Positions 1 through 10,532 of a DNA stretch of 64,000 nt are shown in pieces (position 1 is the first letter of the stretch; each line of letters begins with the position of its first letter). The notes under the pieces were generated by a model. The model was given only the letters and a program-made list of their open reading frames with translations. It searched no databases and was not told the DNA's origin. The position numbers were made by a program, and so were the translations under genes. Origin of the DNA: Actinomadura cremea (GTDB lineage: Bacteria > Actinomycetota > Actinomycetes > Streptosporangiales > Streptosporangiaceae); contig NZ_BMRF01000003.1 of NCBI RefSeq assembly GCF_014648495.1, forward strand, positions 248,001 through 312,000, in the 5' to 3' direction.

Positions 1-591
1 GATGTTCGACACCTCGGCCTGGTGCTTCACCCGGTTGTTGCGCAGCCACGTCTTGATGAACGCCGCGTACGCGTCGAAGTCCTTGCCGTCGAGGTCGATC
101 CCGGCGGAGTCGAACCCGTACATCATCGCCTGGTTCAGCGTCGTGCCCCGCCCGCACATCGGATCGAGCACCCGCGGCCGTCCGGTCACCAGGTCCATGG
201 GGGAGTCGGTGGCCATCGCGGTCACGTTCAGCAGCAGCTTCGTGAAGTGCTCGTTCGTCTTCCCCGAGTACTTCTGGATCGTCAGCAGGTCGCTGCCGAA
301 CAGGTCGAGCGGCTCGACCGTCACCGGCTTCAGCAGGTCGCCGTCCCGGATCTCGAACAGCGCGTACAGCGACGACAGGTTCGACAGCAGCCGCACGTCC
401 GGCGTGCTCAGCTCGTCGGCCTCGAACGTCACGTACGGGACGCCGCCGATCGACCGCTCCCCGATGTCGCGGATCCGCCCGCCCAGCGCCCGCTCACCGA
501 ACACCGCGAGCTCGGCCCGCACCAGTTCGGCGGCGGCCTGCGAGTAGACCCGGTTGTGCGAGGGGGAGACGAGAAGGCCGTACGCGGTCAT
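1..591 (-). CDS. TRM11-like SAM-dependent methyltransferase (3' end outside window)
   Basis: The gene reads leftward from an ATG at 591 and stays open to base 1, giving the first 197 residues; the C-terminus lies beyond the window. After an N-terminal part of about 130 residues comes the glycine-rich SAM-binding motif LDPMCGRGTTLNQA, followed by an acidic residue pair (GIDLDGKD) that would hold the ribose of SAM. This N-terminal extension plus Rossmann motif resembles TRM11/RlmK-type RNA methylases, where the front part binds RNA. The catalytic D/N-PPY motif is expected beyond the window edge and cannot be checked. The substrate (tRNA or another RNA) is inferred from family only. Confidence 0.75.
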   Translation of the reverse strand, partial: MTAYGLLVSPSHNRVYSQAAAELVRAELAVFGERALGGRIRDIGERSIGGVPYVTFEADELSTPDVRLLSNLSSLYALFEIRDGDLLKPVTVEPLDLFGSDLLTIQKYSGKTNEHFTKLLLNVTAMATDSPMDLVTGRPRVLDPMCGRGTTLNQAMMYGFDSAGIDLDGKDFDAYAAFIKTWLRNNRVKHQAEVSNI

Positions 592-700
592 TCGAGGGAG
601 ACTAACAGCGCAGGCCACCTCCCGAGACCACCCGCCCGCAGGCCGCCGACCGTCGTGTTCTGCGGGGGAAGACTCCCCACAACGACCCGGGCGACGCCGG

Positions 701-1171
701 TCAGCCGGCCCCGATCCGGCGGCGCTTCGAGCGGCCCGTGCGGGGACGGCCCGACGGCAGGTCGGGCGCCTGGACGACGCGTCCCTCGACCGTCGGGATC
801 TCACCGGAGGCATCGCCCGGCGGGACGTCCGTCGCGGGGACGTCGGGTCGCGCGTCGCGGTCGCCTGCCGCGTCGGGTTCCGCCGGGCCCTCGCCCGGCC
901 GGGACTCCAGGGCCGCGGGTTCGGCGGCCGGAGTCGCCGGAGCCTCCAGCGGTCGCAGGTCGGGCAGGTGGCGGGACGCGGCGGTCAGCAGTTCGGCGAC
1001 GCGGCTCTGCAGGCTGGCGAGATCGGCGCGGGCCACGTCGGCCTGCGCCTGGGCGCGGCGCGCGTTGCGGCGCGCCTCGTCCCGTTCGGCGGCCAGCCGG
1101 TTGAGCTGCTCGTGGTAGGCGGCCCGCAGTTCGTCGAGGGCGCTCGTGGCGCCGTTGTGCGGAGTGGTCAT
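701..1171 (-). CDS. Coiled-coil protein of unknown function
   Basis: A 156-residue soluble protein. Residues about 10-65 are rich in Ala, Arg, Glu and Gln with heptad-like spacing (LNRLAAERDEARRNARR), which predicts a coiled coil. The rest is a Pro/Ala/Asp-rich disordered tail ending in a basic patch (RSKRRRIGAG). No enzyme motif, signal peptide or membrane segment is visible. It sits 109 bp upstream of the methyltransferase on the same strand and could be cotranscribed with it. Proteins of this shape often accompany a larger partner, but no function is claimed. Confidence 0.6.
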   Translation of the reverse strand: MTTPHNGATSALDELRAAYHEQLNRLAAERDEARRNARRAQAQADVARADLASLQSRVAELLTAASRHLPDLRPLEAPATPAAEPAALESRPGEGPAEPDAAGDRDARPDVPATDVPPGDASGEIPTVEGRVVQAPDLPSGRPRTGRSKRRRIGAG

Positions 1172-1262
1172 GCTCTTCTGGGCTCCTCCCCCGAGTGGTC
1201 CAGTGGCACAGAGTGCAACGCCCGTCCAGGGCCGGTTGGTTCCCCGCAGTGCGGAAGATCAC

Positions 1263-2246
1263 TCACCGGTCGCCGGGAACGGGGCGCGGCGCGAGGGCCG
1301 TGTCCGGCAGTCCGGGAAACGCGTCCGCCGGCGCCGCCGCCTTCCCGCGGTCCCGCCAGCGGGCGGCCCGCGCCGCCGCCCGCAGCGCGCCGTCGGCGGC
1401 GAACACCCGCATGTCCGGGGCCGAAGCACCGGCCAGCCCGACGTACGCGGGCACCAGGTCGTCCTCGAGCGCCGCCGCGAGCAGCGCGGCACCGCGGACG
1501 TCGGTGACCCGCACCGGCAGGTCGTAGGCGGGGGCCGCGGCCACCGGATCCGCGGACATGACCGAGAGGAGCGCGTCGCGCCGCGACCTGTGCCCCTCCC
1601 ACATCTCCTTGGCGGTCGCGCGCAGCTCACCGGTCAGCCGCCCGCCGAGCACCCCGTACCCGTAGACGGCCGCGTGCTCGGCGGCCAGCGCCTCCTGCAG
1701 CGCGGGCGCCCCGGACCCGCCCGGGACGGGCGCCGGGTCGCCCTCGATCGTCCGCGCGTGCCCGGCCTCGCACGCCGCGATGCTCGCGAGCAGCTGGGCC
1801 AGCCCGGGCTCGACCTCCGCCGTGTCGGCGGCGCGCTCGACGGCCGCCCGCCCCTCCGCCCGGCGGAGCGCCCCGAGCGCCGCGTCGCGCCCGGACGGGA
1901 CCGGCTCCGCGCTGGGGGAGGGGACGGCCCCGCCCTCGTGCCTGCGGTCGCCCGACCCCGGAACGTAATGGCGCTTCAGCACCTTCAGGTGCTCGCGGTG
2001 CCGCGCGAGAACGGGATCGATGTCACCCGCGAGACCGGGCGTCGCGGTGCGGGCCGCCTCGTAGGAGGCGATGAGGTTCTGTTCCGCGGCGATGGCGCGG
2101 ACCAGCGCGGGCGTTCCCCGCCGCGGCGCGGACGCCTCCGCCGCGCACGCCGACAGCGAGCCCGACAGCAGTGGCAGGACGAGCGCGGCCGCGCCCCCGA
2201 GCAGCGCCCGGCGCCGCACGCCGCCGCGCGGTACGGCCTGTGGCAA
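1263..2246 (-). CDS. DUF4439 ferritin-like lipoprotein
   Basis: A 327-residue protein. I chose the TTG at 2246 because GAGGAGAC lies about seven bases upstream; no ATG fits. The N-terminus has an Arg cluster (GGVRRRALLGG), a hydrophobic stretch and a lipobox LSAC, so it should be exported and lipid-anchored. The last third (LQEALAAEHAAVYGYGVLGG onward) matches the DUF4439 helical domain, a four-helix ferritin-like fold. The Glu/His pairs typical of iron binding are only partly evident (AEHAAVYGYG), so metal binding is uncertain. The gene is transcribed away from rimP. Confidence 0.75.
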   Translation of the reverse strand: MPQAVPRGGVRRRALLGGAAALVLPLLSGSLSACAAEASAPRRGTPALVRAIAAEQNLIASYEAARTATPGLAGDIDPVLARHREHLKVLKRHYVPGSGDRRHEGGAVPSPSAEPVPSGRDAALGALRRAEGRAAVERAADTAEVEPGLAQLLASIAACEAGHARTIEGDPAPVPGGSGAPALQEALAAEHAAVYGYGVLGGRLTGELRATAKEMWEGHRSRRDALLSVMSADPVAAAPAYDLPVRVTDVRGAALLAAALEDDLVPAYVGLAGASAPDMRVFAADGALRAAARAARWRDRGKAAAPADAFPGLPDTALAPRPVPGDR

Positions 2247-2471
2247 GGGAGTCTCCTCACCCGGTGATGTGAGCGGTGGGAGTGCACGAGCGAGTGCACA
2301 GGGGGAGGTCCGCGGGGTCCGTCGCTCCGGACGCCGCCTGCGGGCCGCTACCAGCATTTCACATCCGCCGCGCCGGTGACCTGTCCGAAAGACCGCTGCG
2401 GTGTCCGGCTGTCGATAGTCTTGAACTGTCAGCGGACACGCGATGACACCAATACAACACGAGGAGGGGCC

Positions 2472-3194
2472 ATGAGCGTCGAGTCCCGCGGAGGTCCGGC
2501 CCGCGGCGGCCGCCCCGGCCGGGGCCGCGCCCATGGGGGCCGTGAGCAGGGAGGCCGGACGCACGACGGCGGGGACCGCGGCCGCGACCGCCGCCCCGAC
2601 GCGGCGGCGCGCCCGTCCCGGGACGTCGCCGCCGCCGAGCTGCGGCGGCTGCTGGAACCGGCCGTCGCCGAGGCGGGCTTCGACCTCGAGGACCTGGACG
2701 TCCGTCCGGCCGGTCGCCGCCGGCTGGTCAAGGTCGTCGTGGACGCCGACGGCGGCGTCGGGCTCGACGACATCGCCAGGGTGAGCGAGACGGCCTCCGC
2801 ACTGCTCGACGGCTCCGACGTCATGGGCGCCTCGCCGTACGTGCTCGAAGTGACCTCGCCCGGCGTCGACCGGCCGCTGACCGAGCCGCGGCACTGGCGC
2901 CGCGCCGTCGGCCGGCTGGTCGTCGCGCCGCTGACCGAGGGCGGTCAGGTCGAGGGCCGGGTGGTGGCGGCCGACGACGAGACCGTCGAGATCGAGATCG
3001 CCGAGCCGCGCCGGAAGAAGGGAGCCGGTGCGGGCGGCGACGGCACGTCCGCTGGGTCGAGGACCGCGGGGCCGGGCGCCCGGCGGCGCCGGTTCGGCCT
3101 CGGCGAGCTGGGGCGCGGCCGCGTCCAGGTGGAGTTCAAGTCTCCGCCGCCCGGAGCGGCCGAGGAAACGCGTTCACCGGCTGAGCCGGACTAG
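2472..3194 (+). CDS. rimP: Ribosome maturation factor RimP
   Basis: A 240-residue protein beginning at an ATG preceded by GAGGAGGGG. RimP binds the 30S subunit and aids its late assembly. The conserved core runs from about residue 55 ([17 protein letters not shown]) through [10 protein letters not shown] and [12 protein letters not shown] to the C-terminal SH3-like part ([17 protein letters not shown]). Unlike the usual roughly 150-residue form it carries a basic Arg/Gly-rich N-terminal extension of about 50 residues and a basic C-terminal insert, common in actinobacteria. It heads the nusA-infB operon with 13 bp to nusA. Confidence 0.93.
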   Translation: MSVESRGGPARGGRPGRGRAHGGREQGGRTHDGGDRGRDRRPDAAARPSRDVAAAELRRLLEPAVAEAGFDLEDLDVRPAGRRRLVKVVVDADGGVGLDDIARVSETASALLDGSDVMGASPYVLEVTSPGVDRPLTEPRHWRRAVGRLVVAPLTEGGQVEGRVVAADDETVEIEIAEPRRKKGAGAGGDGTSAGSRTAGPGARRRRFGLGELGRGRVQVEFKSPPPGAAEETRSPAEPD

Positions 3195-3207
3195 AGGGGG
3201 GAACCTC

Positions 3208-4329
3208 GTGGACATCGACATGACGGCCCTGCGGAGCCTGGAGAGCGAGAAGGACATCTCGCTCGACGTGGCCGTGAAGGCCATCGAAGACGCCCTGCTG
3301 ATCGCCTACCACCGCACCGAGGGCGCGGCGCCACGCGCGCGCGTCGAGCTGGACCGCACCACCGGGCACGTCACCGTCTGGGCCACCGAGACCGACGAGG
3401 AGGGCACCGCCCTCCGCGAGTACGACGACACCCCGACCGGGTTCGGGCGCATCGCGGCGACCACCGCCAAGCAGGTCATCCTGCAGCGGCTGCGCGACGC
3501 CGAGGACGAGCTGACGTTCGGCGAGTACGCGGGCCGCGAGGGCGACATCGTCAGCGGCATCATCCAGCAGGGCAAGGACCCCCGGAACGTGCTCGTCGAC
3601 CTCGGCAAGATCGAGGCGGTGCTGCCGCCGCAGGAGCAGGTGCCGGGCGAGCGGTACGGGCACGGCGAGCGCCTGCGCGCCTACGTCGTCCAGGTTCGCA
3701 AGGGCCACCGCGGCCCGTCGGTGCAGCTGTCGCGCACCCACCCGAACCTGGTGCGCAAGCTGTTCGCGCTCGAGGTCCCGGAGATCGCCGACGGGACGGT
3801 GGAGATCGCGGCGATCGCCCGGGAGGCCGGGCACCGCACGAAGATCGCGGTGCGTTCGCGCAAGCCGGGAGTGAACGCCAAGGGGGCCTGCATCGGCCCC
3901 GTCGGCGGCCGCGTCCGCAACGTGATGGCCGAGCTGCACGGCGAGAAGATCGACATCGTGGACTGGTCGGACGACCCGGCCGAGCTCGTCGGGAATGCGC
4001 TGTCCCCGGCGCGCGTTTCGAGTGTCGAGGTCGTGGACGCGGACGCGCGGGTGGCCCGGGTGATCGTGCCCGACTACCAGCTGTCCCTGGCCATCGGCAA
4101 GGAAGGGCAGAACGCCCGGCTCGCGGCCCGGCTCACGGGCTGGCGGATCGACATCCGGTCCGACACCGAGCCGGCCGAGACCCCCGCCGACCCGCGGGGA
4201 CGGGCCCAGGACGACGACCGCGGTGACGTGCGATCGCAAACGCCCTCCAAGGCCGCCGGGCCCGGCGGATCCGGATCTTCTACGTCAGGAGACCATGCGA
4301 CAGGTCCCGCCGACGCCTCGGCGCGGTAG
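3208..4329 (+). CDS. nusA: Transcription termination/antitermination factor NusA
   Basis: A 373-residue protein with a GTG start at 3208, preceded by AGAGGGGG. NusA binds RNA polymerase and nascent RNA and modulates pausing, termination and rRNA antitermination. Order of parts: N-terminal RNAP-binding domain (residues 1 to about 110), S1 domain (about 115-180, [14 protein letters not shown]), then two KH domains ([19 protein letters not shown] and [19 protein letters not shown]). The C-terminus is a disordered tail; the acidic repeats of enterobacterial NusA are absent, as usual in this phylum. The 3' end overlaps the ylxR start. Confidence 0.95.
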   Translation: MDIDMTALRSLESEKDISLDVAVKAIEDALLIAYHRTEGAAPRARVELDRTTGHVTVWATETDEEGTALREYDDTPTGFGRIAATTAKQVILQRLRDAEDELTFGEYAGREGDIVSGIIQQGKDPRNVLVDLGKIEAVLPPQEQVPGERYGHGERLRAYVVQVRKGHRGPSVQLSRTHPNLVRKLFALEVPEIADGTVEIAAIAREAGHRTKIAVRSRKPGVNAKGACIGPVGGRVRNVMAELHGEKIDIVDWSDDPAELVGNALSPARVSSVEVVDADARVARVIVPDYQLSLAIGKEGQNARLAARLTGWRIDIRSDTEPAETPADPRGRAQDDDRGDVRSQTPSKAAGPGGSGSSTSGDHATGPADASAR

Positions 4330-4618
4330 ACTCTTGAAAAGTGGCCGGGCGGCCTCCGTACGTACGTGTGTGGGCTGCCGGGTTCGCACGGCCAAGTCCG
4401 ACCTGCTCCGCCTGGTGGTGGTCGAGGGCGCGATCGTCCCCGACCCGCGCGGGCGGATGCCGGGACGGGGTGCGCATCTGCATCCCGATCCGGGTTGCCT
4501 CGAGCTCGCAGAGCGACGTCGGGCGTTCCCCAGGGCGTTCCGCCTTCAGGGGCCGCTCGACGCCGGTGTGCTGCGGGCGCGGGTTGCGGAGCGGGCCGCG
4601 CAGCAGCAGGATGGCTGA
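4295..4618 (+). CDS. ylxR: YlxR (DUF448) RNA-binding protein
   Basis: A 107-residue basic protein. The ATG at 4295 has AGGAGACC directly upstream and overlaps the nusA end by 35 bp. The DUF448 signature RTCVGCR and a later [16 protein letters not shown] are clear. Family members are nucleic-acid-binding proteins encoded between nusA and infB in most Gram-positive bacteria; in some species YlxR binds RNase P. A TTG at 4334 is an alternative start giving a shorter N-terminus more like other actinobacterial copies. Confidence 0.88.
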   Translation: MRQVPPTPRRGRLLKSGRAASVRTCVGCRVRTAKSDLLRLVVVEGAIVPDPRGRMPGRGAHLHPDPGCLELAERRRAFPRAFRLQGPLDAGVLRARVAERAAQQQDG

Positions 4619-4759
4619 ACGGTCATGGCCGAACGGTAAGCGACGTCTAGTCGGGAAGCAGGTCGAGATTGCTATGAGCACTCGATGAGCACGCCGCGAT
4701 GAGTACGGCAAGTTAGCGACGGTCCGGAGGCCGCACCCCCGGACCGAGTAGGGAGTGCA

Positions 4760-7700
4760 GTGGCGAAGGTCCGGGTATACGAACTCGCCAAGGAGTTCGG
4801 TGTAGAGAGCAAGGTCGTCATGGCCAAGCTCCAGGAGATGGGCGAGTTCGTTCGTTCGGCGTCCTCCACGATCGAGGCGCCGGTCGTACGCAGGCTTACC
4901 GAAGCCTTTCAGAATGGTTCTTCCTCCAAGCAGGGGGACAAGCGCGTCGCGTCGAAGAAGCCTTCGGGGCCGCGCCCGTCCGCGCCGCGTCCGGGTCCGC
5001 CCGGCGGCGACGGACGTTCCCAGGGCCCGCGTCCGGGTCCCCGTCCGGGCCCCGGTGGCCCCGGTGGCCCCGGTGGCCCCGGTGGCCCCGGTGGTCCCGG
5101 TGGTTCTTCCGGTGGTCCGAGCGGCCCCGGTGGCCCCGGTCCGCGCCCGGGTGCGGGCGCGCCCAAGCCCGGCCCCGCCGGCGCAGGCGCCCCCAAGCCG
5201 GGCCCGCGCCCGCCGGCCCCGGCGGTTCCGCCGGTCCCGCCGGCGCCGAGCCAGCCGGTGGCGCCCCCGGCCGCCGCGCAGGGCCCCAGTGCCCCGCCGG
5301 CCGGTGAGCGCACCGACCGCGGCGAGCGCACCGAGCGTCCCGACCGCGGTGACCGTGGCGAGCGCGCCGACCGTGGCGACAGGGGCGAGCGCCCCGTCGG
5401 CCAGGGCGGCGGACGGCCGTCCGGCGGTCCGAAGCCGGGTCCCCGCACGCCCAAGCCGGGCCCGCGTCCCGGCCCCCGTTCGGGTGGCGGCGGCGGTCGC
5501 GGCCCCGGTGGCCCGCGTCCGGGCAACAACCCCTTCAGCTCCAACGCCAGTGGCATGGGCCAGGCGCCCAAGCCGGGCCCGCGTCCCGGCCCGCGGCCGG
5601 GCGGCGACCGGCCCAGCCGCGACGGCGGTCCCGCGGGCGGTCCGCGTCCGGGCGGCCCGCGTCCCGGCGGTCCCGCCGGTGCCGGCGGCCCGCGCCCGAG
5701 CCCGGGCGGCATGCCGCCCCGGCCGGGCGGCCCGCGCCCGAGCCCGATGAACATGCCGTCCTCGCGTCCCGCGGCCCCCGGTCGCGGCGGTCCGGGCGGC
5801 GGTGGCGGCGGACGCGGCCCCGGTGGCGGCGGACGCCCCGGTGGCGGTCGCCCCGGCGGCGGTGGCGGTGGCGGTCGTCCCGGCGGCGGCTTCGGCGGTC
5901 CGCGCGGTGGCGGCGGTGGCGGCGGCGGCCGTCCGGGCGGGTTCGGTCCCCGGCCCGGTGGCGGCGGTCGCGGTCGCGGCGGCACGCAGGGCGCGTTCGG
6001 CCGTCCCGGTGGACGTCCCGCACGCGGACGCAAGTCGAAGCGCGCGCGTCGTCAAGAGTTCGAGAACATGCAGGCGCCCGCCGTCGGCGGCGTCTCGGCC
6101 CCGCGCGGCAACGGCCGGACCATCCGGCTACCGCAGGGCGCCTCGCTGACCGACTTCGCCGAGAAGATCGGCGCCAACCCGGCGTCGCTCGTCGCGATCA
6201 TGATGCACCTCGGCAAGATGGTCACCGCGACGCAGTCCGTCGACCCCGACGACCTGCAGGCGCTCGGGCTCGAGCTGGACTTCGACGTCCAGGTCGTCAG
6301 CCCCGAGGACGAGGACCGCGCGCTGCTCGAGTCGTTCGACATCGAGTACGGCGAGGACGAGGGCGGCGACGAGCTCCTCTTGGCGCGTCCGCCGGTCGTC
6401 ACCGTCATGGGCCACGTCGACCACGGTAAGACGAAGCTGCTGGACGCGGTCCGGCAGGCCAACGTGCAGGCGGGCGAGGCCGGCGGCATCACCCAGCACA
6501 TCGGTGCCTACCAGGTCGAGACCGAGGTCGACGGCGAAGAGCGCAAGATCACCTTCATCGACACCCCGGGTCACGAGGCGTTCACCGCCATGCGTGCCCG
6601 CGGTGCCGACACCACCGACCTGGTGGTGCTGGTGGTCGCCGCGGACGACGGCGTCAAGCCGCAGACGACCGAGGCGATCGACCACGCCACCGCGGCCGGA
6701 GTGCCGATCGTGGTCGCGGTCAACAAGATCGACGTCGAGGGCGCCGACCCCACCAAGGTGCGGGCGCAGCTCACCGAGTACGGCCTGGTCGCCGAGGAGT
6801 TCGGCGGTACGACCCAGTTCGTCGACGTGTCGGCCAAGCAGGGCATCAACATCGACGGTCTGCTCGAGTCGATCGTCCTGACCGCCGACGCCGAGCTCGA
6901 CCTGAAGGCCAACCCCGACATGCCCGCCCAGGGCTCGGCCATCGAGGCCCACCTGGACAAGGGCCGGGGCGCCGTGGCGACCGTGCTGGTGCAGCGCGGC
7001 ACGCTCCGGGTCGGCGACTCGATCGTCTGCGGCGTGGCCAACGGCCGCGTCCGGGCGATGCTCGACGAGAACGGCAACAGCGTCGAGGAGGCGGGCCCGT
7101 CCCGTCCGGTGCTGGTGCTCGGCCTCTCGGCCGTACCCGGTGCGGGCGACAACTTCCTGGTCGTCGACGACGACCGGGTGGCCCGGCAGATCGCCGACAA
7201 GCGGGTCGCGCGCAAGCGCAACGCCGAACTGCTGCGCAGCCGCAAGAGCAGCTCCCTCGAGGAACTGTTCAAGGACTTCCAGCAGGGCAAGCGGGAAGAG
7301 CTGCTGCTCATCCTCAAGGGCGACGTGTCCGGTTCGGTCGAGGCGCTGGAGGACTCGCTCCTCAAGATCGACGTGGGCGACGAGGTCAGCCTGCGGATCA
7401 TCCGGCGCGGTGTCGGCGCGATCACGCAGGACGACGTCAACCTGTCGCTGGCGTCCGAGGAGGGCGCGGTCATCATCGGCTTCAACGTGCGGCCCGAGCG
7501 GAACGCACAGGAGCTGGCCGACCGCGAAGGCGTCGACATCCGGTACTACTCGGTCATCTACCAGGCGATCGATGAGATCGAGGCGGCCCTCAAGGGCATG
7601 CTCAAGCCGGAGTTCGAGGAGGTCCAGCTCGGTACCGCGGAGATCCGCGAGATCTTCAAGGTGCCGCGGATCGGCAACGTCGCCGGTTCGATGGTCACCT

Positions 7701-7912
7701 CCGGCCACATCCAGCGCAACGGCAAGGCCCGCCTCGTCCGCGACGGCGTCGTGATCGCCGACAACCTCACGGTGTCGTCGCTGCGCCGCTTCAAGGAGGA
7801 CGCGACCGAGGTCCGCGAGGGCTTCGAGTGCGGTATCGGCGTGGGCTACAGCGACATCAAGCTCGGCGACGTCATCGAGTGCTTCGAGATGCGGGAGAAG
7901 CCCCGCGACTGA
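4760..7912 (+). CDS. infB: Translation initiation factor IF-2
   Basis: A 1050-residue GTPase starting at GTG 4760. It positions fMet-tRNA on the 30S subunit and drives 50S joining. Residues 1-50 form an IF2_N domain, about 55-430 a very long Pro/Gly/Arg linker, and about 450-510 a second IF2_N. The G domain follows with GHVDHGKT (near 551), DTPGHEAF and NKID, then the C-terminal domains that bind fMet-tRNA. The linker, with Gly-Gly-Pro and Arg-Pro-Gly runs, explains the length compared with the 740-890 residues of many IF2 proteins. It is followed by a strong hairpin. Confidence 0.97.
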   Translation: MAKVRVYELAKEFGVESKVVMAKLQEMGEFVRSASSTIEAPVVRRLTEAFQNGSSSKQGDKRVASKKPSGPRPSAPRPGPPGGDGRSQGPRPGPRPGPGGPGGPGGPGGPGGPGGSSGGPSGPGGPGPRPGAGAPKPGPAGAGAPKPGPRPPAPAVPPVPPAPSQPVAPPAAAQGPSAPPAGERTDRGERTERPDRGDRGERADRGDRGERPVGQGGGRPSGGPKPGPRTPKPGPRPGPRSGGGGGRGPGGPRPGNNPFSSNASGMGQAPKPGPRPGPRPGGDRPSRDGGPAGGPRPGGPRPGGPAGAGGPRPSPGGMPPRPGGPRPSPMNMPSSRPAAPGRGGPGGGGGGRGPGGGGRPGGGRPGGGGGGGRPGGGFGGPRGGGGGGGGRPGGFGPRPGGGGRGRGGTQGAFGRPGGRPARGRKSKRARRQEFENMQAPAVGGVSAPRGNGRTIRLPQGASLTDFAEKIGANPASLVAIMMHLGKMVTATQSVDPDDLQALGLELDFDVQVVSPEDEDRALLESFDIEYGEDEGGDELLLARPPVVTVMGHVDHGKTKLLDAVRQANVQAGEAGGITQHIGAYQVETEVDGEERKITFIDTPGHEAFTAMRARGADTTDLVVLVVAADDGVKPQTTEAIDHATAAGVPIVVAVNKIDVEGADPTKVRAQLTEYGLVAEEFGGTTQFVDVSAKQGINIDGLLESIVLTADAELDLKANPDMPAQGSAIEAHLDKGRGAVATVLVQRGTLRVGDSIVCGVANGRVRAMLDENGNSVEEAGPSRPVLVLGLSAVPGAGDNFLVVDDDRVARQIADKRVARKRNAELLRSRKSSSLEELFKDFQQGKREELLLILKGDVSGSVEALEDSLLKIDVGDEVSLRIIRRGVGAITQDDVNLSLASEEGAVIIGFNVRPERNAQELADREGVDIRYYSVIYQAIDEIEAALKGMLKPEFEEVQLGTAEIREIFKVPRIGNVAGSMVTSGHIQRNGKARLVRDGVVIADNLTVSSLRRFKEDATEVREGFECGIGVGYSDIKLGDVIECFEMREKPRD

Positions 7913-7943
7913 GGCCCCGAAGACGGGACAGAGTCGAACGGCC

Positions 7944-7975
7944 GTCTGCCCGGACCCGCCCGGGTCCGGGCAGAC
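7944..7975 (+). terminator. Hairpin terminator after infB
   Basis: A perfect 14-bp stem (GTCTGCCCGGACCC and its complement) around a GCCC loop begins 32 bp after the infB stop. There is no T run, which is usual for terminators in this GC range. Confidence 0.75.
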
Positions 7976-7979
7976 GCCC

Positions 7980-8270
7980 ATGCCGGGCCCCCTGCGCCGG
8001 CAGGGCTCGCTCCGCCCGCCCCTACGGTTCGTCCGTGCGGCGTGGAGGGGTGCGTCCGGTCCAGGCCGCATGGTCGGGGCGTTCCGCGCTCGCAGCGTTC
8101 GCTCCGCCCGCCGCGTGGTTCGTCCGTGTGGGGGTGGAGCGGCCGTCGGTCCGGGCCGACAGGTATCCGGTCGGGTCGCCCTGCGTTCGGAGGGGGCGCT
8201 CCGTCCTCCCGATACGGTCCGTGGTTCGTCCGCTCGGTGTCCGGTTCCCTGCACATCCCAAAGGTGAGTG
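7980..8270. repeat. Degenerate direct repeats in the infB-ylxP spacer
   Basis: This 539-bp gap (7913-8451) has no credible gene. Inside it the string CGCTCCGCCCGCC recurs near 8010 and 8102, each followed by a GGTTCGTCCG motif. A third GGTTCGTCCG lies near 8222. Spacing is roughly 90-105 bp, so the block looks like a decayed tandem duplication of about 2.5 units. Open frames through it have the low-complexity Arg/Pro composition of chance GC-rich frames. Confidence 0.5.
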
Positions 8271-8451
8271 AGAGGTAACCGGGAGAGGGTGCTCGACGGA
8301 AAAACGGTGACATGACGCCAGGCTCATCTCGTAGCCTGGCGTCTGCCATGTCCGGTCCCGCCCCCCGCGCCGAACGCGGAGGTCGGGCCCGGGAACACGG
8401 CGGCTCATCGCCGTCGTTCCAGATTTGAGAGATCCCGAGGTGATCGACCAG

Positions 8452-8748
8452 GTGTACGTGGGTGCACTGACACTCGACCTGCTGCTGGGGGACGTCCGGT
8501 CGCTGAAGCAGAAGCGGTCCGTGGTCCGGCCCATCATCGCCGAGGTGCGCAAGCACTTCCCGGGGGTGGCCGTGGCCGAGACCGGCGACAACGACCTGCA
8601 CCGCAGGGCGGAGATCGGGATCGCCGTGGTCTCGGGGACCGCGGCCAACTGCACCGAGGTGCTCCAGCAGTGCGAGCGCCTGGTGTTCGGGCGGCCGGAG
8701 ATCGAACTGCTGTCGGCCAGGCAGCGGCTCTTCAATGACGAGGACTGA
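8452..8748 (+). CDS. ylxP: DUF503 family protein YlxP
   Basis: A 98-residue protein starting at GTG 8452 with GAGGTGA eight bases upstream; this gives the usual N-terminus VYVGALTLDLLLGD. A TTG at 8425 would add nine atypical residues. The DUF503 core is visible in SLKQKRSVVRPIIAEVRK and AVAETGDNDLHRRAEIG. The family forms small ferredoxin-like alpha/beta folds of unknown role and lies between infB and rbfA in many bacteria, pointing to a link with translation. Here it is 55 bp ahead of rbfA. Confidence 0.88.
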   Translation: MYVGALTLDLLLGDVRSLKQKRSVVRPIIAEVRKHFPGVAVAETGDNDLHRRAEIGIAVVSGTAANCTEVLQQCERLVFGRPEIELLSARQRLFNDED

Positions 8749-8803
8749 TCCGGTGACCGGCCGGCACACGGCCCTCGCCGGACCATAGAAAGGGAGTGCG
8801 ATC

Positions 8804-9304
8804 ATGGTGGACGCAGCTCGCGCGCGCAAGCTCGCCGACCGCATCCAGCAGATCGTGGCCGAGATGCTGGAACGGCGGATCAAGGATCCGCGGCTCGGCT
8901 TCGTGACCGTGACGGACACCCGCATCACCAACGACCTGCGCGACGCCACCGTGTACTACACGGTGTACGGGTCGGACGGCGAGCGCGCCGAGACGGCGGC
9001 CGCGCTGGAGAGCGCCAAGGGCGTGATCCGGTCGGAGGTGGGCAAGCAGACCGGGGTCCGGCACACGCCGAGCATCACCTTCGTCATGGACTCCCTGATG
9101 GAGAACGCCGCCCACATCGACGACCTGCTGGCCAAGGCGCGTGCCCGGGACGCCGAGGTCGCCCGCGCGGCGCAGGGCGCTGCCCACGCCGGGGACGCCA
9201 ACCCCTACCGCGAGCCCGCCGAGGACGGCGAGGCCGACGGCGAACTCGACGACGGGGCCGGGGCCGACGGCGAGGACGGTTCGTCCCGGCGTTCGTCGTC
9301 GTGA
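8804..9304 (+). CDS. rbfA: 30S ribosome-binding factor RbfA
   Basis: A 166-residue protein; ATG 8804 follows AAGGGAG. RbfA is a KH-fold factor that binds near 16S rRNA helix 1 during late 30S assembly. Family features are [39 protein letters not shown] and the C-terminal [19 protein letters not shown]. An acidic, disordered tail of about 40 residues follows. The stop overlaps the next gene's GTG start by four bases, so the two are probably translationally coupled. Confidence 0.94.
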   Translation: MVDAARARKLADRIQQIVAEMLERRIKDPRLGFVTVTDTRITNDLRDATVYYTVYGSDGERAETAAALESAKGVIRSEVGKQTGVRHTPSITFVMDSLMENAAHIDDLLAKARARDAEVARAAQGAAHAGDANPYREPAEDGEADGELDDGAGADGEDGSSRRSSS

Positions 9305-10479
9305 CGGCCGCCGACGACCGTGCGGTCGCACCGGGCGCCGGGTGGCCGCTGCAGGTCGCGGGTGGCGGGGCGGGCGGCGGGCACCCGGCGCAGGGCAGCC
9401 ACGGGAGCGGCCACGACGTCGTTCCCCGCGCGGTCGCGGGGAACGGCGTCGGGGAGTTCGCGGACGCCGAGGCCGACGCCGGCGACCTCGAGTGGGACAA
9501 GGCGCTCGAGCTGATCCGCGCGGCCGACGAGGTCGTCCTGGCCTGCCATGTCGTCCCGGACGGGGACGCGCTCGGCTCGATGCTCGCGCTCGGGCAGGCG
9601 CTCCGCGCGCTCGGCAAGCGGTGCCAGGCCTCGTTCGGGGAACCGTTCACGATTCCCGGGATCCTCCGGTTCCTGCCCGGGCAGGACCTGCTGGTCGAGC
9701 CCGGACGGCTGCCGGCGGAACCGCGGCTGATGATCTCGCTGGACGCGGCGGGCCGCGCCCGGCTGGGGTCGCTCGCGGGGCACGCCGACCGGGCCGGGGC
9801 GCTGATCGTCGTCGACCACCACGCGTCCAACACCCGGTTCGGCGGCGTGCGGCTCGTCGACCCGGACGCCGCCGCGACCGCGGTGCTGGTCGAGGAGCTG
9901 ATCCGGCGGTTGGGCGTCCCCCTCGACGGGGACATCGCGCAGGGCCTGTACGCGGGCCTCGCGAGCGACACCGGCTCGTTCAAGTACCCGTGCACCACCC
10001 CGGAGGTGCACGACCTGGCGGGACGGCTGCTCACCGCGGGCGTCCGGCCGGAGGCGGTCAGCCGCGAGCTGTGGGACCGGGCGCCGTTCGGCTACCTGCA
10101 GGTCCTGGCGGGCGCGCTGGCACGGGCCCGGCTGGAGCGCGACGCCGCCGACGGGCGCGGCCTGGTGTGGACGACGATCGCTCGGGCGGACCGGGACGCG
10201 CGCGACGTCCCCTACGATCAGCTCGAAGGCGTCATCGACCAGCTCCGCCGCACCGACGAGGCCGAGGTCGCGGTCGTGTGCAAGGAGAACGACGACGGCG
10301 ACTGGTACGTGTCCATGCGCTCCAAGGGGGCGGTGGACGTGGGCCGCGCCTGCGTCGGGCTCGGCGGGGGCGGGCACCGGACCGCGGCCGCGTTCACGAC
10401 GGACGGGGAGCCGTCCGGCATCATCGACCGGCTGCGCGGCGCGCTGCGCCCGCCCGGCGGGGCCGCCCGCCCGTCCTGA
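9301..10479 (+). CDS. DHH/DHHA1 phosphoesterase (NrnA-like oligoribonuclease/pAp phosphatase)
   Basis: A 392-residue protein starting at GTG 9301 inside the rbfA stop. The DHH domain shows [15 protein letters not shown] (metal-binding Asp residues) and [12 protein letters not shown]; the C-terminal DHHA1 domain ends with the substrate loop [13 protein letters not shown]. NrnA-type enzymes degrade short RNA oligonucleotides and dephosphorylate pAp; some relatives cleave cyclic dinucleotides. The first 60 residues are a low-complexity Gly/Ala extension that may be partly untranslated. The gene precedes truB, as in other actinobacteria. Confidence 0.88.
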   Translation: MTAADDRAVAPGAGWPLQVAGGGAGGGHPAQGSHGSGHDVVPRAVAGNGVGEFADAEADAGDLEWDKALELIRAADEVVLACHVVPDGDALGSMLALGQALRALGKRCQASFGEPFTIPGILRFLPGQDLLVEPGRLPAEPRLMISLDAAGRARLGSLAGHADRAGALIVVDHHASNTRFGGVRLVDPDAAATAVLVEELIRRLGVPLDGDIAQGLYAGLASDTGSFKYPCTTPEVHDLAGRLLTAGVRPEAVSRELWDRAPFGYLQVLAGALARARLERDAADGRGLVWTTIARADRDARDVPYDQLEGVIDQLRRTDEAEVAVVCKENDDGDWYVSMRSKGAVDVGRACVGLGGGGHRTAAAFTTDGEPSGIIDRLRGALRPPGGAARPS

Positions 10480-10532
10480 CCCTTCGACCAGAGCAGTCGA
10501 CCCCCGGCCGGGGCCATGGAATCGGAGCGCGC

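Noticed and set aside
801-1602. Short Cys-containing frames (CTLCHW and similar) near 1200
   Set aside because: They overlap the coiled-coil gene or the DUF4439 gene on the same strand in other frames and have no start signal or complete zinc motif.
9141-10532. Long upstream extension of the truB frame
   Set aside because: It lies out of frame across rbfA and the DHH gene and lacks any conserved sequence; GTG 10533 with its own ribosome site gives the normal TruB start.
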